Assembly (NCBI GenBank): GCA_964537245.1
Contig: CAZHZL010000116.1
Coordinates: 1 to 5,747, forward strand
DNA length: 5,747 nucleotides
Origin: UMGS1840 sp964537245
Lineage (GTDB): Bacteria > Bacillota > Clostridia > UMGS1840
Direction of reading: 5' to 3'
Position numbers and translations under genes: made by a program. The notes under the pieces are model-generated. The model made no database searches. It saw only the letters and a program-made list of their open reading frames with translations, and was not told the origin of the DNA. The first letter of the stretch is position 1; each line of letters opens with the position of its first letter. Of the stretch, positions 5,678 to 5,747 are shown one piece after another.

Positions 5678-5747
5678 AAATCTCCCTCATTAGCGGAGTG
5701 TTCTAAAGGATACTAAGTAGAAATACGGGCATTGCGAGGTAAGAAGA
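5678..5747. other. Intergenic tail without a recognised gene; possible start of a dispersed repeat
   Basis: The 70 bases after the amidohydrolase stop contain no credible coding start and no strong terminator. CTCC/GGAG at 5684-5698 can form only a 4-bp stem and has no T-run on the plus strand. The final stretch from 5726 (CGGGCATTGCGAGGTAAG) resembles the 'cattgcgagg' palindromic intergenic repeats seen in several bacterial genomes, but it is cut by the window edge. Confidence 0.3.

Noticed and set aside
5684..5698. Terminator hairpin after the amidohydrolase
   Set aside because: Only CTCC/GGAG pairs, with no T-run on the plus strand; the T-run on the minus side has no gene to serve in the window.
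1..5747. CRISPR array, tRNA/rRNA gene, insertion sequence or phage gene
   Set aside because: No spaced direct repeats, tRNA-like cloverleaf, transposase motif or terminal inverted repeats were seen on either strand.

Overview
The window is low-GC, with AAGGAGG-type ribosome binding sites, near-consensus sigma-A promoters and AT-rich spacers. Together with the protein families present, this points to a low-GC Firmicute, most likely a member of the Clostridia (an inference from style; no marker fixes the genus). Six protein genes are visible, none broken; one (valS) runs off the left edge.

Left part (1-1519, minus strand): an operon starting at a TTGAAT-17-TATAAT promoter encodes a 60-residue two-helix membrane protein of unknown function. 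32 bases later comes the N-terminal 412 residues of valyl-tRNA synthetase. The leader is only about 33 bases, so no T-box riboswitch lies in front of this operon. Centre-left (1562-3044): a MATE-family multidrug/metabolite exporter on the minus strand, closed by a strong hairpin terminator. It is transcribed divergently from a DeoR-family repressor. The two promoters are mirror images across an exact symmetry axis, share the palindrome TATAATTATA as their -10 region, and are threaded by repeated CTTGA-YAAATGT-like half-sites. This is the most striking regulatory structure in the window and suggests that the regulator controls the exporter and itself.

Centre-right (3097-4493): the repressor gene converges with, and overlaps by 22 bp, a minus-strand gene for a small membrane-anchored protein. 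That protein resembles the beta-barrel and membrane-proximal parts of a periplasmic adaptor (HlyD/RND membrane fusion protein) without the lipoyl and hairpin parts. The best terminator candidate for the repressor, a long imperfect hairpin followed by T-runs, sits inside the coding sequence of this opposing gene.

Right part (4450-5747): divergent from the adaptor-like gene is a complete M20D-family metal-dependent amidohydrolase, driven by TTTACA-17-TATAAT. The last 70 bases hold no recognisable gene; their end looks like the beginning of a dispersed 'cattgcgagg' repeat.

Nothing here is a clearly new biological system. The points most worth a second look are the symmetric divergent promoter with its putative operator, the stripped-down adaptor-like protein, the intragenic terminator, and the small membrane protein leading the valS operon.
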